Origin: Microdochium bolleyi
Lineage: Eukaryota; Ascomycota; Sordariomycetes; Xylariales; Microdochiaceae
Length of the DNA stretch: 64,000 nt
Direction of reading: 5' to 3'
NCBI GenBank assembly: GCA_001566295.1
Contig: KQ964249.1
Span: 806,001 to 870,000, forward strand
Part shown: positions 11,748-23,541 of the stretch, in pieces
Layout of the letters: each line of letters opens with the position of its first letter
How positions within the stretch are numbered: the first letter of the stretch is position 1
Notes under the pieces: model-generated
What the model saw: the letters and a program-made list of their open reading frames with translations, nothing else
What the model was told of the DNA's origin: nothing
Database searches by the model: none
Made by a program: the position numbers and the translations under genes

Positions 11748-12843
11748 CTGCCAGGGGTCCGACAAGTTCGTCAAGTCCTAGATTCCGGGTTCGCGCCTCT
11801 CCTGTATCGGTTCTGGCCCGGTGCCCGCGAGAAGTGAGCGGGCCTCATCGGAAAAGAGAGCTTTGTGTGCCGTCTCTCTGCTGCTCTTATGTTGTTGTGG
11901 CGGCTGCTTTCGCTTGTCATGTTCCTTCATTGCAATACTTTCTCTTCGTTCTCTCGCCCGAGAGAAATCGTTTCACGAGAAGGCCACCAGCCCTCACGTT
12001 CAGATGGGTATGATAGGATGACCGAGAGGATCCTGTAGTAAAATAGAGAGGAAACCTCGGATGATAATTTCCGCGACCGATGGAACGGAGGACTGTACGT
12101 TACCGTTATCGTTTCTCCAAACCCGCGGAGCAAAGCACAGGTTAGACTCTAAGGGCAGTCTGATCCCCCCGGGTAAGTGAGACCGCCCCCGGACCCTGGT
12201 GATGACATATTCTTTCCCACCTGCCGTGTAGCCGCGTTTAAGCTGACCCGACGGCATTACTGAAAGCCTTCTCATTGAAGACACTCCATTACTCGAAACA
12301 CGGGAATTAGCCGAGATTTCTAATTTTCTCACTACGCCTCGTCGAGTGTGCCTGAAGTGAATGCTTCTTCAATTATGGGCCAGGAGCATGGTCACATTAC
12401 GTACCCTAGGGTACTTTGTCCTCTTCCCGCAAACGATCGGAATCGCGAACACAGACACCCGTCGCCGGCTTTCTCCCCGACTGTTCCTGTAAAACACATT
12501 CATCTCGTAGTGAGTGAAGTGACGAGAGAGCAGGGCCGTGAATCACTGGCCCTCCTTTCTGTCCTTTTGTTTTCTCTTTATTTCCAACTTCTCTTTTCTT
12601 GGGCTCGCCTCCTCACTTGCGGTGGGAGGCACATCGCAACATTGTTGGAACACAGTCAGACATCCCACACACAAACCCACAAGCGAGAGGATAATAAAAG
12701 AACGTCGCAATATGTACCAAAAAAAGAAAAAAAAAAGGAATCAGAGCACATGCACTACAAAATGCTCAAACCGAGTCACTGGCCATGCCGAAACTCCTTC
12801 CGACTTCCAAGCTTTGTGTCTCGCCCCTTCGTTAGTGAAACCT

Positions 12844-12881
12844 CCCCCCCCCCCCTCTCATAAAAAAAAAAAAAAAAAAAA
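12844..12881. repeat. Poly-C followed by poly-A run
   Basis: About twelve C, a short CTCTCAT spacer, then twenty A, followed by GGGTTC. It lies in the AT-rich part of the gene desert. The order could mark a retroposed poly-A tail, but no ORF, target-site duplication or element body is visible. Confidence 0.85.
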
Positions 12882-13647
12882 GGGTTCTACTTATCGTTTC
12901 CGATCCTCTTTGCCGCCATCGCCGGTGTGCGCCTCTAAGCTGATCGAATGCCTCTCTTGTTTCGTTGTTCTATTCTTTGGCGCGATGAGGAGCCCAAGTT
13001 TCTCTCCTTCATTGCAAATATCCTACATCGGTCGCGGTAGGATAGGCGACAGGTTTGCTAGCTTAAATACTTTATTTTGTTCTCCCCTCCAAGGGCTTCG
13101 TTCAGTGGCATCATGTAATTGAATACCCAACTACCCCGAGAAGCGTCACCTCCAGAAAAGAAGCTTTTCACTTGATGCTTGTTTGTTTTAAACGTTCTTG
13201 GTATTGCTTTAGCTGATTGGGTACAATAGCTTTATTTTCCTTTCTTTCTTTTGCAGATCTTTCTCGGTTTCAGATAGACCCTTGCTTCTCTCTGCGAACC
13301 CCATAGATCAAAGTCCAGAATAAATACCATAAATCCATGTTGGCATCGGCGAACTCTCGGTTCCATCTTAGCAGGCCACCACTACCACACCATGTGCCTT
13401 GCGAGAAGACACGGCAATGAGTGATGTGTTGGCCGCCGTCAGTCACTGATGCTGTCCGCTCCGTCCGATCCATCCCTGACGCCGTTTGGTAAAAATCAGG
13501 TAATCCTTTCCCGTGTTGTTTGTCTTTTTCTCGTGTGCTGTTTTTTGACGTGACATGATTTGTCGTTTTCATGCATTCCCCCCAAATCCTTTGCTCTACT
13601 CCAGGCCGGTGATCACCGGACCGGAACAGAAGCGGCTGTTAGGCCCT

Positions 13648-14757
13648 TCAGAGGCTCTCTCCCGCAGGTGCGCCCTGGCTGCGAGTCTGGCGGGTGGTTC
13701 GACGAACAGGCGCAGGCGCTGCCTTCTTCTCGACAGTCTTGTCCTTCTTCGGGCGACCGACCTTCTTCGGGGCGGGGACGGGCTCCTCCCCGTTGGTCTT
13801 GAGCTTTTTTCCCGCCGGCTCATCGCCGCCATCCTGTGACTTGTCAGCGGGTAGCGCTCCGTTGGCAACCTCGCTCTCGTCGGCCTTGCGCTTGTCTCCA
13901 GTCTCAGCTTCAGGCTTATCAATGTCCATAGTATCCGGATCAGCAGCTACCGCAGGAGCTGGCTGAGCTGATGGCTCCGGAGCAACAGCCTCGGCGGGCT
14001 TCTCGGTGACTGGCTCGGGCGCCTTCTCGGCAGCAGCAGGGGCAGGGGCAGCCTCATCTTGAACCTCCTGCACCGATACAGGCTTGGGGGCGTCCTGGGA
14101 AGCTCCGTTGGTGGCAACAAGGTTGGGCTGCTCCAGAGCTGACGAGGTGGCATCGGCCGAGGCAGGCACGGCGCTGGGGGCGGTCTCCTCCGGCTTCGAC
14201 GGCTGCTGGGCCAGGTTGTCGGCTGCATCGAGCTTGTCCTTCACCCCGCTCTCAGGCGCCGAAGCCTGTGTGAGCTCTGCATTCTGAGTAGCAGCAGCCG
14301 GTGCGGTCGCAGGCTCAGGCGGCGGAGTCGGGACCTTCGTCTGTGTGAGCGGATTGACGGGCACGAGAGGTGCTCCGGCGATTGACATGGGCTCTTTCGT
14401 GATGGGAGGCAGGCCAGAAGCTGTCTGCGAAGCGTCGCCGGCAGGCTTCGGCACACCCTCGGAAGCGAGAGTGCTGTTCTCGGCAGCGGCTGTCGATGGA
14501 GGAGTGTCTGCATGGTTGCGTTGGTGAAGTCAGCATGGCTTGACTGTGATTGGTCAGAGCACAGGGGAAGAAAGGCGGGAGCTGCAGCGATTCGATGGGC
14601 GCGGCGCATGGAACACAACTTGCTCACAGTTGTTCTATCAACGACGAGAAATCATGCGCCATGGTCTTCGAAACGCTGGCAATTCGCGCAACGGTGGAAA
14701 CATACTTGGCTTCATGTCGTTGTTGTTGGAGGAGGAGGTGTTGGTGGTGTCGGCCAT
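13648..14757 (-). CDS. Ala/Pro/Glu-rich low-complexity protein with AT-hook-like motif
   Basis: Two exons (14757-14706 and 14507-13648) give 303 residues. The first begins MADTTNTSSSNNNDMKP and ends at a GTATGT donor; the second resumes at a CATGCAG acceptor in phase. The product is almost entirely low complexity, rich in Ala, Pro, Glu and Thr. Near the C-terminus are a basic segment (KRKADESE), a second basic segment (GKKLKTNGEE) and KKVGRPKKDK. The last has the Gly-Arg-Pro core of an AT-hook and suggests a nuclear, minor-groove DNA-associated protein. There is no catalytic domain. The frame keeps a strong coding bias over 900 bases, which argues for a real gene despite the composition. I do not recognise an orthologue with a name. 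Confidence 0.72.
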
Positions 14758-15732
14758 GGCGGATGACGTAATTTGTGGTGGTGAAGCTAGGAAACGGGCC
14801 CGTCGCAAAGTGGTGCGGGGTGCGATGGTTGTAGCGGGACGGGTAGGCGAGGCCGGGAGTCAATGGCGTGGGCAGATGTCGAGGGAAGTGATGCGATCTG
14901 GATGCAGGTTGCAGTGAGATGGTCTGGAGGAAGGTTGGTGGTGAAAGCGATGGACGGGTTGAGGAGCAGGTGAGGTTGGCGAAGCGTTCCAAGATTGCGA
15001 GCTGGAGAGGCTGGCTGGGGCATGCAGGCTGTGGCTGACGTGCCTGGGCGAATGGGAAGGCGCAAACGGCGTGCGCACAACGATCGGGGCCCGGCCGAGA
15101 CCGATGGCTTACTTAAGCTCAGACACGGAGTGCCTCTCCAGGATCAGGGCGCGACAAAATTGGAGGCTTCAAGCCTTTGGCAGGCTTGCGCGTCCTTGCT
15201 TGGTGCAAGTGCTGTCGTGCAGACGTTGGGAGACGATCATGGAGCAGCCAATCGGGATCAGTGCGGGGAAAGGGCCAGGGTTGACTCCATCGCAGGCGTC
15301 GTTTGATGCGCCCCACTCCCTTAACATCAAGCAGTGGTTTGTGGATGCACCATGTTGAGCTTCAGTAGCCTTCGCAGCGGGACGCGGTTGTTCTGCAGGG
15401 GCCTGGAAAGAGTGTCGAACCTTCCAGCTCGTACCTGCCGACCTCTGCAGACACCAGGTGTGATTCTGTTTGTCCCCACGGGCTGCCTACAGACTCTTCA
15501 GGTACCCTAGGGTCCATGTGGACACCGTTCGACTTGTGCTTCCCAAAATCCAGCGCAGTGACACAGTGCAAGTGGACGTTAGCCATGCCAAGGTGATGTC
15601 AATATCTTTGCACCTTCACAGGCCACGAACAAGAGAATGGTAGCACTTGGTCGCCAGCAGCATGACCAGCACTGTCCACGAGGACGTCAGACAGCTCCTA
15701 GTGATTGAGCTTTAGATGTTGCCATGATTGCC

Positions 15733-15780
15733 ACACACACACATACACACACACATACACACACACATACACACACACAT
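15733..15780. repeat. 12-base tandem repeat, (ACACACACACAT) x4
   Basis: The T that interrupts the CA run recurs exactly every 12 bases (15744, 15756, 15768, 15780). This makes a four-unit higher-order minisatellite built from a CA microsatellite. An ATATAT tail follows. Confidence 0.9.
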
Positions 15781-16689
15781 ATATATGCTTATCTAATGTG
15801 CATACAGGTACGATCAAGTTCCTGGTTCTCAGAGAACTAACTACTCGACCCGGCTACCGTTGTGCTTGGCCCTCTCGGCCACCTCCAAACGCAGCACCAT
15901 GACAGGATGCACGGGGGCGCATGCGGCACGCTGCGAATCTGATACCACACCGGATCACGAGCCGCGGGGCGCCAAGTCTGATAAGTGTGATGAATCTCCG
16001 TCGCAGTCGCCTTTCTTGTCCACCGCCTCGATTCCATGTCGCCGGCTGCGATCCCCCACGCGGGCGGCATGCACGCTTGGTCGCGATGCGGGGGCCTGAC
16101 AGGGGCCTTGCCCGTGTCGTGGGGTCAAGGGGAAGAAGGGTCTGCCGTTATGACGTTGGTGACAAGAGAACGACCATTGGCTCTTGACTGCCGTCCAGAC
16201 CTCACCCTCCAATCCAACAAGTGGGAGGTTTCTCGAACTTTCGTCGGGCATGTGCGAAATGCTGCGGCTCACATGGAATCGGCCCACCCTGCCCTCGCCT
16301 TCCTCTTGTGCTGGAGAGTGCCAAGCCGCGAATGCGCCGGCGGCATGCCGTCATAGCCGACTGCGAGCTTGGCAGGCAGCCGGAGGTCCACCCCACATTT
16401 GCTATCACGGGCAGTCTGCTACACGGACTGTGTCTTCGTCGCTGGACGGACTGTAAGTGCCACAAGGTCCTGCACAGAACCCACCGACCGCGTCACAGGA
16501 ATCTGATCAGCTTTCCATTTTCCAGGTTCTCGCCCAGACCTCGGCGGTCCAGAGCTTCAGAGAGCTTGAGAGGTTCGGACATGGGAGAAAGGTTAATTGC
16601 CATAGGCAGGTGGGTGTGTGCTACTGGCAGTCTAACCAGGCCCGCTACAGCCAGTGTAGCACTGTTCCATCAGCGCATTCACAGCCCAC

Positions 16690-17500
16690 GCCAAGATGCC
16701 AAGAACCTTGTTCGGCCTTGGGGCTCCGGCCTTTCGCCTTGGGTGTCTCTGCTTTGCACAACATTTGCAAGGCAAGAGTGTTGCGTCCACAGGCTCCATC
16801 CACATTGTTTGCTGTCATGCTTTCGAATTCCAGGCCTTTCTTCTGCCTCCGAGCCAGCAATGGCATGTCTGCGAGCACGCATCTCCTGGCGACAAGACCG
16901 GCAGTGGTGGCAGACTGCACCCGGGGGCCACCGTTGCATGCAGCCGCCGTCCCGGCACCGTCGCACAGACGGACGTGCGGAGCTCTGGGGACCGGGGTGG
17001 GCTCGTGGTGGCAACGCGGCTCCCGGGCTCGCCGGCGTCGTTGCCCGCAACATGCCTGAGGACTGAGAACATCTGAAGCCAAGACTCCCGCCATGCCAGA
17101 GCCAAGCCCTCCGCCCACCACCGCGTCCCGCACACGATGCTGTTCCTTCTCACCGAGGTGCTGTGCCGAGTCAAGCCTTTGCAACGTGCCTGCCAGAGCA
17201 CCCAAGGCCGGGCCTGTCCCCACCGCCGTCGGGCCATGGTTGGATCTTGCAGTCCGCCGGCCCACGGGCTTCGGGCTGTGGGTTCGGGCCTGGTCTGACC
17301 ACGACCTTAATTGCCTTGCCTGCCGGTGCTGCTGCGGCTCGTCGTCCAACCAAGGCTGACCGCGCGGAGACGCACGGCTTATCGCAACTCCCAACATGCA
17401 AGTGGCAGCCAGGGTGCTCCTGCGCCGTGCTCTCTCCACGCCCGCCCACGCCCGCCCACGCCCGCTAATGACACAACCTCAGGTCTTGGAACCTCTTGGC
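16690..17500. promoter_or_regulatory. Cluster of PacC-type GCCARG hexamers upstream of the ENA ATPase
   Basis: GCCAAG occurs at 16690-16695, 16698-16703, 17078-17083 and 17101-17106, and GCCAGG at 17408-17413. On the other strand the hexamer is seen at 16885-16890 and 17495-17500. GCCARG is the known binding core of the fungal pH regulator PacC, and alkaline induction of ENA ATPases is established in fungi. The first two sites are only two bases apart. Binding here is inferred. Confidence 0.4.
17436..17465. repeat. Three direct copies of CCACGCCCGC
   Basis: Three perfect 10-base units lie about 105 bases upstream of the ENA TATA box. The C-rich core could bind a zinc-finger activator or repressor; which one is unknown. 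Confidence 0.8.
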
Positions 17501-17570
17501 ACTCGTGGCCTCGCGTCTTGTTTGCATCACCATGAGTTCCTCGCCGTGACCTTGCCCGCCTGCCCGGCTT

Positions 17571-17578
17571 TATAAAAG
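17571..17578 (+). promoter_or_regulatory. TATA box of the ENA ATPase gene
   Basis: TATAAAAG lies about 250 bases upstream of the start codon and is followed by a C/T-rich leader. This is consistent with transcription starting near 17600-17620. The match is to the consensus; the start site is inferred. Confidence 0.65.
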
Positions 17579-17758
17579 ATGGTGCCCAACCCCCGGGGTA
17601 TCTTCTGGGTCACCCCTCTTCGTCCCAAACAACCACAGAGCTCTCGTCGACCTCACGCCCATCCTTCGACGTCAACAACAGCAGTAATCGTCTGCAACAC
17701 GCCCTGAACTCTCGCTTGCGGTCGTTGTCCTAGCCGGACACTTAGCAAGCTGCGACTT

Positions 17759-17800
17759 ATGACATCTGCTACCGTTCTTCCAAAGCCGATTCATCCCTAA
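17759..17800 (+). promoter_or_regulatory. Upstream ORF in the ENA leader
   Basis: An ATG at 17759 opens a 13-codon frame closing with TAA at 17798-17800. That is 27 bases before the main start at 17828, and downstream of the predicted transcription start. It could reduce translation of the ATPase under some conditions; this is inference. Confidence 0.4.
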
Positions 17801-17827
17801 GCCTAGCTTCCCTTCCCCTTCCCCAGC

Positions 17828-20800
17828 ATGGCCGCCGAGTTCCCGCGGCTGCCCTTTCTCCTCTCCGTCGAAGATGTCGTCAAAGCTCTCGAGACAGATA
17901 TCGACAGAGGTCTCACCTCGGCGCAGGTCGCGCAGCTGCAGCAGAAATACCCCAAGAATGAGCTCGACGTAGGCGGTGCCATTCCTTGGTACAAGATCTT
18001 CATCAAGCAGCTGGTTAATGCCATGATTCTGGTATGTGTGCTCTCCACCCCAAAACCATTCGCCCAATTGAGCCAGATCGGAACACCAGAGCCGCAGAAT
18101 ATTTGCTGACCAAGCTTCTCCTCGCTAGGTCCTCTTCTTTGCCTTGATTCTGAGCTTCGTCATCAAGGACTGGATCGAGGGCGGCGTCCTGGCCGCTGTC
18201 ATTGTGGTCAATGTCTCCATTGGTTTCTACCAGGAGTATGGCGCCGAGAAGAAGATGGACGCGCTCAAGATGCTTTCTGCGCCCAGCGCGAATGTTCTCC
18301 GCGATGGCAAGACTCAGGTCATTTCCAAGTAAGCATCCTGCCTGTTTTTTTCCATCTCGTGCATTGGGTTGCGCATGTAGTCCTAACATGATTCTCACCA
18401 CCCTAGCTCCGAGGTCGTTCCTGGCGATATCGTAATCCTGAAGATGGGCGACACGATCCCCGCAGACATCCGGATGTTCGAGGCCATGAATTTTGCTGCG
18501 GACGAGCAGTCCCTCACCGGCGAATCCATCCCCGTCGACAAGCAGGTCGAAGTCCTCGAGGACGAAGAGCTCGGCATCGGCGACAGAATCAACATCGCCT
18601 ACGGTACCACGACGGTCCGCAAGGGACGCGGCCGTGGTATCGTCATCGCAACGGGAATGCAGACCGAAGTTGGCAAAATTGCTGCCTCGACGCAGAAGAA
18701 GGTGCGCAAACCCGGCCGGTCGCTCAACTACAAGAAGTACGGAAAGCGCCAGCCCGTTATTGGTGGCTTCAGGCGTGCCTACGACTTCATCGGCAAGTTC
18801 CTTGGTCTCACCGAGGGCACACCGCTCCAGCGCAAACTCTCCAAGCTGGCCTACACACTATTTGGCTGTGCCCTGATCCTCGCCGTGATTGTCTTCGCCG
18901 TCAACAAATTCGTCATCCCTCCGGAGGTTGTGATCTACGCCATCAGCACCGGTATTGCCATCATCCCCGAGTCACTCGTAGCGTAAGTACTAGTCCTGCC
19001 CAACAATTGTCTCCACGATGCTGACAACTCACATAGTGTTCTCACGATTACCATGGTGGTGGCCGTCACTGTCATGCGCAAGGCCAATGTCGTTGTTCGC
19101 GATCTCTCCGCTCTGGAAGCCCTCGGCGGTGTCACCAATATCTGCTCCGATAAGACCGGTACACTCACCCAGGGTGCCATGATTGTCCGCAAGGTGTGGG
19201 TGCCATCGGATCTCATCTACACAGTCGTCGACTCGAAGCACCCAAGCAACCCGACGGCTGGCCGCGTCACAGTCGCCGAGAACAAACCCAGCTCCAGCGA
19301 CGACGAGCCAGAGCAGGAGCAGGAGCAGAAGCGCGACTTTGATCAGGAGCGCAGTGCCGCGGCGCTCAAATTTGATGTGCCCGACGAAAAGCTCAACCCG
19401 CCCAAGGCTGAACCCAAGAAGGACCACGCCAGTGACCCTGAGGCCGAGATGAACCCTGAGCTTCAGGACTTCCTCCTCTCCGCCGCTCTTTGCAACCTGG
19501 CTACTGTCCGTCACGAGAAAGATGCCCCCGCGGACCAACCCCGCTGGAAAGTTACCGGTGAACCGACCGAGATTGCCCTGCAAGTCTTTACGCACCGCTT
19601 CCAGAGGGGCAAGAAGGTTGTCGAGGGAGAGGGCTGGAAACAGGTTGCCGAATTCCCCTTCGACAGCAGCATCAAGCGCATGTCGGTCATCTACAATGGG
19701 CCAGGCTTGGACCACAGCATGGTATTCACCAAGGGTGCTGTCGAGCGCGTGCTTGACCTGTGCACAACAGTTGGCACGGGTGAGCATGCTCGGCCCATGA
19801 CGGATGAGTACAAGGAGCGTATCCTGAACCAGATGGACGTCTTTGCCCGTCAAGGTCAGCGCGTCTTGGCTATCGCCTCGCGCCCCTGGGACGGCATGTA
19901 CACCGAAGTCTCTGGCAACGACTCCAAGGCCGAGGAAGAGCTCCGTGCTCGCGTTGAGCAGGACCTGACTCTGCTTGGCCTGGCTGGCATCTACGACCCC
20001 CCACGCAAAGAAACCACGCCCGCCATCGCTGAGTGTTCGAGCGCAGGCATTCGGGTGCACATGCTGACGGGCGACCACCCTGCCACGGCCGAGGCCATCG
20101 CCAAGGAAGTCGGCATCATCCCGCACAACATGGGCATTCTGAGCGAGGACCTTGCCAAGGCCCTGGTCATGAAGGCTGCCGACTTTGACAAGCTCACTGA
20201 TGAAGAGATTGACGCTCTGCCTGAACTTCCACTGGTACTGGCTCGCTGCGCGCCTGACACGAAGACACGCATGATCGAAGCCCTTCGCCGGCGCGACGCC
20301 TTCATGGCCATGACTGGCGATGGTGTGAACGACGCTCCGTCCCTGTCCCGTGCAGACGTCGGCATCGCCATGGGTTCTGGCTCGGACGTGGCCAAGTCCG
20401 CGTCCAAGATTGTTCTGACTGACGACAAGTTCAACTCTATCGTTGCCGCTATCCGCGAGGGCCGACGCATGTTTGACAACATCCAGAAGTTCATCTTGCA
20501 CCTGCTCACCTCCAACGTCGGCGAAGTCATCCTGCTCATCTGCGGTCTTGGTTTCCAGGATCAGGACGGATTCTCCGTTTTCCCCATCTCACCACTGCAA
20601 ATTCTTTGGATTAACTTGCTTACATCCTCCTTCCCCGCGTTCGGTCTCGGCAAGGAGAAAGCCGCGGCCTATGTGATGCGCAAGCCCCCGCAGGATAAGC
20701 GCCGAGGTGTCTTCACAAACCAGGTCCTCGTCGATATGCTAGTCTATGGCACGATCATGGGCGTGCTGACCCTCGTTGCATTCATCATCGTGGTCTACGG

Positions 20801-21374
20801 CGCGAACGGCGGACAGCTGGGTCAGCAGTGCAACAAAGAGTGGTCTCCCGACTGTGTGCCTGTGTTCCGCGCCCGTGCCACCGTTTTCGCGCTGCTCACA
20901 TGGACCATCCTCATCAGCGCCTGGGAGTTCAAGGACATCCGCCGGTCCCTGTTCCGCCTTAACCCGGACGACGAGTCCAAGTTCCCCATCTTCAAGGACA
21001 TCTACGCCAACAAGTTCCTCTTCTGGGCTGTCGCCATCGGCTTCCTCAGCGTCTTCCCCGTCGTGTCCATTCCGACGCTCAACACGACCGTCTTCAAGCA
21101 CGAGCAGATCTCGTGGGAGTGGGGCATCGCTTTTGGAGGACTCATCCTGTTCGTCCTCGGCATGGAGGCGTGGAAGGCCATCAAGCGCAGCTTCAGGCTG
21201 TTCGAGGACAAGCCCGTGTCGCGCGGTGCCTTCTCGCAGGGCAGCGACGAGGGCGGCCGCCGCTTCGGCCGGACCATGAGTTTCAGCTCGCTCAAGAGCT
21301 GGAGGACACTGACCAGGCGCGACACCAGCATGTCGCGGGCCAGCTCGAGGGAGAAGGGAGATGTCCGGAAGTAG
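17828..21374 (+). CDS. ENA-type Na+/K+-exporting P-type ATPase (group IID)
   Basis: Four exons (17828-18031, 18129-18328, 18407-18982, 19037-21374) join to 1105 residues, the usual size for fungal ENA pumps. The enzyme hydrolyses ATP to export Na+, and often K+ or Li+, across the plasma membrane. The cation-transporter N-terminal domain leads to helices M1-M2. The actuator motif is SLTGES. Helix M4 reads IPESLVAVLTIT, a form characteristic of ENA pumps as opposed to SERCA (IPEGLP). The phosphorylated aspartate is D365 in CSDKTGTLTQG. The nucleotide-binding domain has FPFDSSIKRMS, and the hinge TGDGVNDAPSLS has D755 and D759. The C-terminal tail is Ser/Arg-rich (MSFSSLKSWRTLTRRDTS), a plausible phosphorylation target. 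All key catalytic residues are present. Which ion it prefers cannot be read from sequence. Confidence 0.95.
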
Positions 21375-21847
21375 TTGATGCACGGGACGAGATGAGATAT
21401 CGCGAAGAAGTGAGAAATTAGAGGAGCTTGCAGGTGTTGTTTCATGCAGCAGTCATGGAAGGAATACGAGGTCTGATTTTGTTTTGATACCTTTGATATT
21501 GACTTTGCAAGAACATAATACCCACGACGCGGGATGCGCTGGTACAAGAGGAAAGAAATGTGGTGAGCATCGAGGAAGGAACATACTAGAGAAGTTATCG
21601 TTGCAAAGACTTCCAGCATACCAAAAAATGCATTTTACTTGGACTTGATATCCGCCGTGTCCCGGCAGAGGAACTGGATCGTATCTAGACTGTACATGTA
21701 CAGGCACATAAACTTTGTGAAGCAAGCCCGAGGCGCCTTGCCACCACCGCCTGACTACGATCTTCCTACCCGCCGCGAAATACCCGTCATGCCCCTTAAG
21801 TACCCTGTATCCATTAGCGCAGAGGCGCTAACCACTCCGGCTCAGCT
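21375..21847. other. Convergent intergenic spacer
   Basis: 3' flanks of the ENA gene (+) and the second LtrA gene (-). It is AT-rich, as expected for 3' UTR and terminator sequence. No ORF is supported. Confidence 0.6.
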
Positions 21848-23541
21848 TCACGCATCGCCATTCTCCTCGGACCGCGCGTCTGGTCGAGACGAAGGACGAG
21901 GAGGAAGGGGAGGAGGGGGAGGGTTGCGCGCCTCGGAACTCCAGCTCTCGAACACGGCAAAGTCGCGCGTCAGCCCGCCGACCATTTCCCACAACGTGAC
22001 GAAGACGATGATGGCGGTCACGACGGCGAGGAAGTCCCGGGCGTCGAGCATCATCGCTCCTCCTTCTCCTTCTCCTTCTCCCTCTCCGCCTGCTATCAAC
22101 GACGGCGACGACGAGGACAGAGATGATTCGTTGCGGCTATCGGGAGAAGAGGATGGGACCTGCCGCCGGGTCATGAGCGGGAGGAAGACGAGCAGCACCG
22201 CGCCGACGAGGCGCATGCTGATGCGCGGCGCCTTGGGGAGGAGGAGTCTGCAGGCCTGGGCATCGTGTAGGCTGTGCAAGCCACCATGACCGCCGTCTTC
22301 GCCCTGCTGCTGGTGCCGGTGGTCCGCCTCGTCGTGGCTGCTGTACAGCATCGCGTACACCCACAGGCACGCCAGCCCGGTCGCGAGCCCGCCGGCGAGC
22401 AGCCACTCCTGGCCCAGCTCGAACCAGCGCACGCCGACGCCGACGGCCGCGACGTGCCCGCCGATCAAGAAGCTCGCCGCCATCGGGAGGTGCAGCAGGA
22501 AGAAGCCGAACGCGGCCCACGCGGAGCGGCGGATCGGGTGCGTTGCGGCGAGGCTGCCGTCGCCCGAGACGTACAGCCAGTTCAGGCAGAACGCGACCAC
22601 CAGCACGCACACGGCCTTTGCGTAGCCCGACGTCAGCCCGACACCCGCGGGGTTGCCCACGATGACCGAGTACACGAACTCGCCCAGGATGATGATGAAG
22701 AAGGCCGCGAGCCGGTCGATCTCGTGCGCAATGTCGACGGCCGTGCTGTACGTCAGGGACAGCTTCTGCTTGATCCAGGGGGACAATGTGAGCGCCCACG
22801 TGGCCTCCTGGTACACAATCAGCACTGCGACCAGGGGCGCCTTTCCCGAGCCGAGATCGATGTGCGGCAGGAACAGTGGGATCGTGAGAAGCAAGCCGAT
22901 GAGCATGAAACCAGCCATGATCCGAGCCTGGGCGCGGTGCTGGTAGCTCGCAAACGAGCTGATGAGGAACACGAGCATCGTCGTCGCCCGTGCCGCGACG
23001 TAGGCCCCCGCGGCGGCGCGCACTGCGGCCAGGCCCTCGCCGGGCACGAGAGAGTCGACGAGCGGTGCATTGTTGGCGTAGAGCACGAGCAGGGCCATGA
23101 CCCAGAGGATGATGAGCCGCTGGGCCAAGTCGTCGGTGTAGTACGAGTTCATGAGCTCGCGCAGGTCTGCCCAGATGTGCCATGCCGGCGCGAAGATGAG
23201 GACGTACTTGGCCAGGTGCGCCGCGTCCGGGTGCTCGGCGAGGTCGTCGCTGAAGTTTGCGACGATGGCGACATCTAGTCATGGGAGGAAGATGGCAGCT
23301 CCTTGTCAGTCATGAGGGCTTCAGCAGGTTGGGCTCGCGTAGCTTCGTGGTGCCGAGAAAGGACATGGCGATGGTCGGACAACTTACAGAGGAGGTCGAG
23401 GAACAGCTCGAATCGCCCAGCCTGCCGTTCCTCGTCGCTGGCCTTGTGCAGCTGGCCATTGTGGAACCACTGCAGCGCCTTGGGCCTCTTGATCAGATAT
23501 CGCGAGGGCTTCACGTGGGCCTGCAGATCGTCGCAGTTCAT
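21848..23541 (-). CDS. LtrA-family polytopic membrane protein, second copy
   Basis: Two exons (23541-23388 and 23274-21848) join in phase 1 to 526 residues. The motif FELFLDLLYVAIVANFSDDL spans the junction and matches the family core ELFFDL..VA.. seen in the LtrA gene at the left edge. About ten hydrophobic helices follow, for example LIILWVMALLVLYANNAPL, IMAGFMLIGLLLTIPLFL and LAAFFIIILGEFVYSVIVG (compare LTLIIIGEG in the other copy). A late helix is DFLAVVTAIIVFVTLWEMV, and the tail is Pro/Ser-rich. The ATG at 23541 is preceded by a short ORF whose stop overlaps it. The N-terminus is shorter than that of the left-edge paralogue. Biochemical function is unknown for the family. Confidence 0.83.

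Larger units (their letters stand above)
8847..13647. other. 4.8 kb gene desert with homopolymer runs and pyrimidine-rich tracts
   Basis: No open frame here shows recognisable motifs or splice logic. From about 11800 to 13300 the + strand becomes AT-richer and pyrimidine-rich, with CT tracts around 12550-12610. Homopolymers include 14 G, about 12 C and 20 A. A pyrimidine tract ending CTTTTGCAG at about 13255 resembles an acceptor without a following coding exon. A non-coding transcript is possible but unproven. Confidence 0.5.
14758..17827. other. 3 kb intergenic region, promoter side of the ENA ATPase gene
   Basis: It lies between divergently transcribed genes. It holds a 12-base-unit CA/TA microsatellite, PacC-type hexamers, a 10-base direct repeat, a TATA box and a CT-rich leader (each listed separately). 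Open frames in both strands lack family motifs. I see no RNA gene. Confidence 0.6.

Noticed and set aside
12538..13122. 194-codon + strand frame in the gene desert
   Set aside because: It does not begin with ATG and runs through poly-A and poly-C tracts (Lys and Pro runs). It shows no coding bias.
15733..15780. Regular 12-base repeat considered as CRISPR-like or regulatory array
   Set aside because: There are no spacers and the unit is a degenerate CA repeat in a eukaryotic genome; it is a minisatellite.
19029..20501. 490-codon open frame on the minus strand inside the ENA ATPase gene
   Set aside because: It is antisense to a strongly conserved exon. Its composition (Val/Asp/His-rich) is what the complement of GC-biased codons gives, and it has no motif.
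22274..23278. 334-codon + strand frame across LtrA2
   Set aside because: It mirrors the minus-strand membrane protein and crosses its intron. No family features and extreme Arg/Glu/Asp content.
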